DNA of 64,000 nt from Longimicrobium sp. (lineage in GTDB: Bacteria; Gemmatimonadota; Gemmatimonadetes; Longimicrobiales; Longimicrobiaceae), in NCBI GenBank assembly GCA_036377595.1, contig DASUYB010000121.1, positions 1 to 64,000 of the forward strand, given 5' to 3'. Every line of letters begins with the position of its first letter. Position 1 is the stretch's first letter. Position numbers and translations under genes: made by a program. Positions 60,014 through 64,000 of the stretch are shown piece after piece. The notes under the pieces were generated by a model. The model did not search any database and was not told where the DNA came from. It worked only from the letters and a program-made list of their open reading frames with translations.

Positions 60014-61543
60014 CTACTCTCCCTCCCCGAACAACCCCGCATCGTCCGGCGCCTTGGTACGGCGCGGCTTGGGTCTCGCGGGCTGGGGGATGGGCTCGGC
60101 GGGGAACTCGATCGCATCGTCGTCGCGTTTCAGGGATTTGTAGACGGCGCGGCCGCCGCGACGGAGGACCGCCAGCGCCTTCCTGATCACCTCCGGCGTG
60201 AGGTCAACCGCGGCGAAGGCGCGCAGCACCTCCTGCCACGTCACCGTCCGTCCCGCGAATGCCGCGGCGATCTGCTCCGCGACGTCGGCGGGATCGGGCA
60301 GCGTCGGCAACTCGGGCTCGAGCGACGGCGGGTCGTCTCCGAACAGATCCAGCGGCTCGGCGACGACGGGCTTCGGCGCACGCTTGACGGGCGTCGGTGC
60401 GGCGATCGTCTCGGCTGGCGGCTTCTGCTCGGATCCGCCCGCAGTTCCCCCTCCCCCAGTCGGTTTTGGGGGAGGGGGTGACGAGCGCAGCGAGTCGGGG
60501 GAGGGGGCCGCGGCGCGGCCGGAGCGCTTCTTCGCCTTCTTCGGCGCAGGCTCTTCCTCGGCTGGAACTGCGGCGGTTTCGATGGGTTGTGGCGCGGCGA
60601 TTGATGGCGGAGCGGTCTCGACGGGCAGTGATGACGTCTCGGCGATGGCAGGCGCCGGATCGGCCGCCGCGGCGCGGTCCTTCAGGCCGGCGGCGCGGAC
60701 GGCGGCGTTCGCGGCCATCGCGACGGCGGCGTCGGCGGTGACGAGGAAGAGCCAGGCCGCCGCGCCGTCCGCCGTCTCCAGCACCATCGGCTTCACGATG
60801 CGGCCGGGCGCGGTGTCAGCAAGGAGCGCCCCGAATCGTTTCAGCACGCCCGCCATCGCCGCCGCGACGCCATCCGCCGCCGCGGCCGCGCGCCAGGCGG
60901 GGAGCCAGGCATGCTTCGGATCGCCCAGCATCGCCGAGCACCCCTCGACGATGCGCTTCACGAAGCCGGGGAGGTCGGCGACGGGGCTGTCGTGCCGCGA
61001 CTGCTTCTCGAAGTCGGAGAACGGCAGCCGCACCAGCAGCGTCGCGTCTGCCGCCGCGGCGAGCGGGCGCAGCGCGTCCCACGGCAGCGCGCGGGCCGCC
61101 GGCGGGGCCAGGAAGACGAACGCCCGCCCGCCCGTCGCGAAGCGCGCCACCTCGCCCGCCGCGGCGGCGAAGGCTGACTCGAGGAGCGACACCTCGCCGG
61201 CCGCGAGCGAGCCCAGGTCGCGCGTGGCGCGCAGCCGCTCGCCGCCGACGGCGTCCTCCAGCTCCGCGTACAGGCGCTGGAGATGCGCGGGATCTTCCTC
61301 GATCAAAACCGTGGTGACGCGCTCGTCCAGCGCGCGGAGGGCCGCGGTGGCGCGCATCTCGTCGCCCGCGCCGCGCGCCACGCCGGTGCCGAACGCCCAC
61401 TCGGCGCCCGCGAACGTGTCGACGTAGCACCGTCGCGGCTCGTCTCCTGCGGATGGGGCGTCGCCGGAACGCGCCCACGCCGCGACCGTGCCCGCCAGGA
61501 CGGCGCGCAGCGCGGCTTCGGGAAAGGGCGGGGTGGCGGTCAC
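60014..61543 (-). CDS. Possible methyltransferase-like protein with low-complexity linker
   Basis: The 509-residue protein has an N-terminal part with 'CYVDTFAGAEWAFGTG', 'VTTVLIEEDPAHLQRLYAEL' and 'AFVFLAPPAARALPWDALRP', a pattern like the Rossmann motifs of three-Cys-motif partner (TcmP) and related methyltransferase-like proteins. The middle (about residues 285-400) is Pro/Ala/Lys-rich. The C-terminus has 'VTWQEVLRAFAAVDLTPEVI' and 'LAVLRRGGRAVYKSLKRDDD', likely a winged helix. Part of the linker is translated from a family B repeat. Function is unknown and the methyltransferase label is tentative. Confidence 0.65.
   Translation of the reverse strand: MTATPPFPEAALRAVLAGTVAAWARSGDAPSAGDEPRRCYVDTFAGAEWAFGTGVARGAGDEMRATAALRALDERVTTVLIEEDPAHLQRLYAELEDAVGGERLRATRDLGSLAAGEVSLLESAFAAAAGEVARFATGGRAFVFLAPPAARALPWDALRPLAAAADATLLVRLPFSDFEKQSRHDSPVADLPGFVKRIVEGCSAMLGDPKHAWLPAWRAAAAADGVAAAMAGVLKRFGALLADTAPGRIVKPMVLETADGAAAWLFLVTADAAVAMAANAAVRAAGLKDRAAAADPAPAIAETSSLPVETAPPSIAAPQPIETAAVPAEEEPAPKKAKKRSGRAAAPSPDSLRSSPPPPKPTGGGGTAGGSEQKPPAETIAAPTPVKRAPKPVVAEPLDLFGDDPPSLEPELPTLPDPADVAEQIAAAFAGRTVTWQEVLRAFAAVDLTPEVIRKALAVLRRGGRAVYKSLKRDDDAIEFPAEPIPQPARPKPRRTKAPDDAGLFGEGE
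60443..60510. repeat. Family B repeat inside a coding region
   Basis: TTCCCCCTCCCCCAGTCGGT, then TTTGGGGGAGGGGGTGACGA and GCGCAGCGAGTCGGGGGAGG match the intergenic elements at 5985 and 51200. On the minus strand it is read as 'PSPDSLRSSPPPPKPTGGGG' within the linker of the 60014-61543 protein, with no stop codon. Confidence 0.75.
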
Positions 61544-61655
61544 GGGCGGCTCGGCAAGGGCGCGGCGTGGACGCTATAGTTTAGCGCCCGAAGCAAAACC
61601 GAAGCAAGAGGGAGATGGCGCCTGATCGCTGACGTGAGGCGTCGCAGGAAAAGTA

Positions 61656-61955
61656 TGTCATTCCGAGGCCGATCGCCCCGATGCTGATTCCTCGCGAATG
61701 CCGGTCGCCCGAGGAATCCATAGGCCGCGCCGCGCAGACCGCCGCCTCTCGCGCGGAGGCAGGCCACAGATTCCTCAGGCGCACGAGATTGTGCACGACG
61801 AGGGGCTGGCGCGGCGCCTTCGGAATGACATACACGAGAGGCTGGCGCAGCGCTTTCGGGAATGACATACCAGACGAGAGGCTAGCGCAGCGCCGTCGGA
61901 ATGGCATACCAGGACGAGAGGCGGCGAAGCGCCTTCGGAATGGGGGATACCAGAA
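61656..61955. repeat. Family D repeat with tandem 40-base units
   Basis: The left arm starts TGTCATTCCGAGGCC. The inner part has CCGAGGAATCCATAGGC and GGCCACAGATTCCTCAGGCG. From about 61796 the right arm is repeated four times as units of about 40 bases with ACGAGAGGCTGGCGCAGCGC and TTCGGAATGACATAC, each slightly changed. No gene is supported from 61544 to 62097. Confidence 0.78.
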
Positions 61956-62097
61956 CGTCGGCTCCCATAGGGGTGGGATGCGAGGCGCGTGTTGAAGGAC
62001 AGGTCCCTCGAAGTCCGCCGATGCACGGCGATTGTGGGGATGTGAGACCGGACGAGGTCGATTCTGCGTGACAACAACGGAACCTGACGGAGGGGGG

Positions 62098-63126
62098 ATG
62101 ACGAGGACGAGGAAGCTGATGGGCGCCGCCGCGCTGCTCCTGCTGACGGCGTGCCCGATCCCGCGGGAGTTGCGCGAGACGGCGCCGCTGCCCGTGCACG
62201 CCGAGTTCCTGGAGAGCGTGAACGGGCTGCAGCGCCGGCTCGGCGAGGCCAGCACCGTGATCCTGCACGTGGGCCGCAACCGCGCCGACTACGACGCGGG
62301 GCACATCCCCGGCGCGCGCTGGCTTCCGCTCTCGGCCATCGTCACCGAGCGCGACGGGGTGCCCAACGAGCTCCCCTCCGTCGAGGCGCTGGATGCCGCG
62401 TTCGAGGCCGTGGGCGTCTCCGACGACAGCCGCGTGGTGGTCTACGGCGATCCGCTTCTGGCGGCGCGCGCGTTCTTCACGCTGGACTACCTGGGCCATC
62501 CCCCCGCGCTGCTGAACGGCGGGCTGGCGGCGTGGCGCGAGGCCGGGAAGACGGTGGAGACGGCGGAGCCGGCCGCCCGCCGCGGCACCTTCACGCCGCG
62601 GCCGCGCCCCGAGCTGGTGGTCGACGCGGAGTGGGTGCGGCAGCACCTGACCGACAGCACGGTGGTGCTGATCGACGCGCGGCCGCCCGAGGAGTTCTCG
62701 GGCGCCACGCCGGGCGAGGGCGTCACGCGGCCGGGACACATCCCCGGCGCGAAGAACGTGTTCTGGCGCAACACCGTGGTGAGCGACGCCAACCCCACGC
62801 TGCGCGGGTCCGACGTGCTGCGCGCGTTCTACCGCCTGGCCGGCGCCCGCGCGCCGGGCGAGCCGGGCGAGTTCGTCACCGAGCGCCCGCGCTACACCGC
62901 CGGCGACACCACGCGCCCGCGCCGCGGCGAGCAGCGGGAGCAGCGCGAGCCGCGCCGCGTGCAGCAGAAGGTGACCGCCACCACCGTGGTGACCTACTGC
63001 CGCACCGGCGTGCAGGCCAGCTGGGACTACTTCGTGTCGCGGTTCCTGGGCTACGACACGAAGATGTACGACGGCGGCTTCATCGACTGGAGCCGCCGCG
63101 GGACGGACTACCCGGTGGAGCGGTAG
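62098..63126 (+). CDS. Rhodanese-like sulfurtransferase lipoprotein
   Basis: The 342-residue protein has a lipobox 'LLLLTAC' near residue 19 and two rhodanese domains. In the first ('YDAGHIPGARWLPLS') the active-site loop has no Cys ('VVYGDPLLAA'); in the second ('RPGHIPGAKNVFW') the loop is 'CRTGVQAS' with Cys301. This one-active-domain layout is normal for 3-mercaptopyruvate or thiosulfate sulfurtransferases. As a lipoprotein it would act at the membrane outside the cytoplasm. A very strong GGAGGGGGG ribosome site precedes ATG 62098. Confidence 0.87.
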   Translation: MTRTRKLMGAAALLLLTACPIPRELRETAPLPVHAEFLESVNGLQRRLGEASTVILHVGRNRADYDAGHIPGARWLPLSAIVTERDGVPNELPSVEALDAAFEAVGVSDDSRVVVYGDPLLAARAFFTLDYLGHPPALLNGGLAAWREAGKTVETAEPAARRGTFTPRPRPELVVDAEWVRQHLTDSTVVLIDARPPEEFSGATPGEGVTRPGHIPGAKNVFWRNTVVSDANPTLRGSDVLRAFYRLAGARAPGEPGEFVTERPRYTAGDTTRPRRGEQREQREPRRVQQKVTATTVVTYCRTGVQASWDYFVSRFLGYDTKMYDGGFIDWSRRGTDYPVER

Positions 63127-63129
63127 AGG

Positions 63130-63294
63130 CCCCTCATCCCCCCGACCCCCTTCTCCCAAACTGCGGGAGAAGGGGGGGGAACTCAGTGTGGGGAGAGGGT
63201 TTGGCGCGGGTTGGGCGATATTTTTCCCGCCGCGGGTGGCCCCCTCCCCCAGCCCCTCCCCCGCTGCGCAGGGGAGGGGAGAACTCAGCGCGGG
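63130..63294. repeat. Palindromic repeat, family B
   Basis: CCCCTTCTCCCAAACTGCGG with GAGAAGGGGGGGGAACTCAG, and CCCCTCCCCCAGCCCCTCCC with GGGGAGGGGAGAACTCAGCG. It follows the sulfurtransferase stop directly. Confidence 0.75.
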
Positions 63295-63444
63295 GTGGGA
63301 CTTTGCGTGAGGGATGCGCGCCCGGAGGGCCGGGACACCGCCGCGCGTGCACGGACGCCGATTCCGCGGTAGAATGCTTTGCGCGGCGGGGGCCCGGCGC
63401 CGTTGGCCACAGTTGTATCGTGGCCTACGGCGCGCGCAGCCCGT

Positions 63445-63464
63445 TTGGGCGTCTAAGCGCCCAA
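63445..63464. promoter_or_regulatory. Small hairpin and possible promoter upstream of the thioredoxin gene
   Basis: TTGGGCG and CGCCCAA form a 7-bp stem around TCTAAG. It is followed by TTGCAG at 63477-63482 and, 18 bases on, TACACA, a weak promoter candidate in an AT-rich stretch. Confidence 0.35.
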
Positions 63465-63529
63465 CACGTCCAAACCTTGCAGTAACAAAGACTTCAGAGA
63501 TACACAGAAAGACGGACGAGGAGTGCGAG

Positions 63530-63994
63530 ATGGAGACCACGACCAAGCAGCAGCGCAAGGTGACGGTGAGCTGCGCGTTCTGCGGCCGCCTGAACCGCGT
63601 GGACCTGGCGCGCGCGGCCGACCGGCCGAAGTGCGGCGAGTGCGGGCGCCCCATCCTGCTGGACCGGCCGCTGGCGCTCAGCGACGCCACCTTCGACCGC
63701 GTGATCGCCGACGCGCAGGTGCCGGTGCTGGTCGACTTCTACGCCGACTGGTGCGGGCCATGCCGGCTGGTGGCGCCGATCATGGACGAGCTGGCGATGT
63801 CGCGGATGGGCAGCATCCTGGTCGCCAAGCTCGACACCGACCGCAACCAGCAGGTGGCGCGGCGCTTCGAGATCGCGTCGATCCCCACGGTGATGGTGTT
63901 CCGCAACGGGAAGGTCGCGGCCAAGCAGATCGGCGCCCTGCCCAAGATGGCGTACGAGGGGCTGCTGGAGCAGGCGATGCGGCAGCCGGTTTGA
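63530..63994 (+). CDS. trxC: Thioredoxin with N-terminal zinc ribbon (TrxC type)
   Basis: The 154-residue protein has a zinc ribbon with Cys15, Cys18, Cys35 and Cys38, then a thioredoxin domain with W-C-G-P-C at residues 74-78 and the cis-Pro in 'IASIPTVMVF'. This is thioredoxin 2, which reduces protein disulfides in the cytoplasm and is often tied to oxidative stress. No signal peptide is present. A GAGGAGTGCGAG ribosome site supports ATG 63530. Confidence 0.93.
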   Translation: METTTKQQRKVTVSCAFCGRLNRVDLARAADRPKCGECGRPILLDRPLALSDATFDRVIADAQVPVLVDFYADWCGPCRLVAPIMDELAMSRMGSILVAKLDTDRNQQVARRFEIASIPTVMVFRNGKVAAKQIGALPKMAYEGLLEQAMRQPV

Positions 63995-64000
63995 CCGGCG

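Noticed and set aside
61796-61955. CRISPR-like array
   Set aside because: Units of about 40 bases follow each other directly with no unique spacers and belong to the family D repeat.
1-64000. tRNA, rRNA and riboswitch genes
   Set aside because: No cloverleaf with a T-loop GTTCGA motif in the right context, no rRNA sequence and no known riboswitch core was recognised by eye; a covariance-model scan would be decisive.

Overview
The window is about 70% GC, densely coded, and rich in short palindromic intergenic repeats. Gene content (PQQ alcohol oxidation, a caa3-type oxidase, NrfHA, a CXXXY-type cytochrome c maturation system, a Cys-rich RiPP-like precursor with a 'VESF' leader, many lipoproteins) suggests a Gram-negative soil or rock bacterium of the Gemmatimonadota, probably Longimicrobium-like. 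That placement is inference from style and content; no rRNA or tRNA gene was seen.

Layout. 1-3600: a partial transposase-like start, a small outer-membrane protein, a PHP-domain phosphatase and two membrane proteins. 3695-4862 (minus): a three-gene unit with a cupin, a CpXC-like protein and an EF-Tu domain-2-like protein. 4908-8280 (minus): a YVTN beta-propeller, a periplasmic binding protein and a formate/nitrite transporter; the first two resemble proteins that accompany PQQ dehydrogenases. 8650-16464 (plus): the main operon, eight tightly overlapping genes in the order xoxF-type PQQ dehydrogenase, xoxJ-type binding protein, cytochrome c, caa3 oxidase subunits II, I and III, a small membrane protein, and a last cytochrome c. 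It reads as one electron path from an alcohol to oxygen. 16618-22078: a YetF-like protein, a MazF toxin with antitoxin plus a second orphan antitoxin copy, an S41 protease and an M28 peptidase. 22377-28047: a methyltransferase, dtd, maf, glpK and small proteins. 28306-33532: a Rieske-FAD reductase, folE, nrfHA and a RiPP-like precursor. 33680-40173: a PI-PLC-like protein, a large HExxH lipoprotein and an unknown exported protein.

40806-46747 holds the cytochrome c maturation operon ccmE-F-H-(I-like)-A-B-C-D. CcmE has Cys/Tyr in place of the usual heme-binding His motif, and CcmH lacks its redox cysteines. This operon would supply the many c-type hemes encoded elsewhere in the window. 47210-56943: an unknown protein, a DUF4239 protein, two-subunit serine dehydratase, a 1005-residue protease/propeller/barrel protein, a phosphoesterase and a Kir-type K+ channel. 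57270-63994: a CarH-like B12 photoreceptor divergent from a GT2 glycosyltransferase, a possible methyltransferase-like protein carrying a repeat in frame, a rhodanese lipoprotein and a zinc-ribbon thioredoxin.

At least six families of palindromic repeats sit between the genes. Two features stand out: an octamer-repeat hairpin that lies across two gene junctions of the xoxF/cox operon and encodes the start of two lipoprotein signal peptides, and a pair of terminators with the same outer frame but different stem cores.
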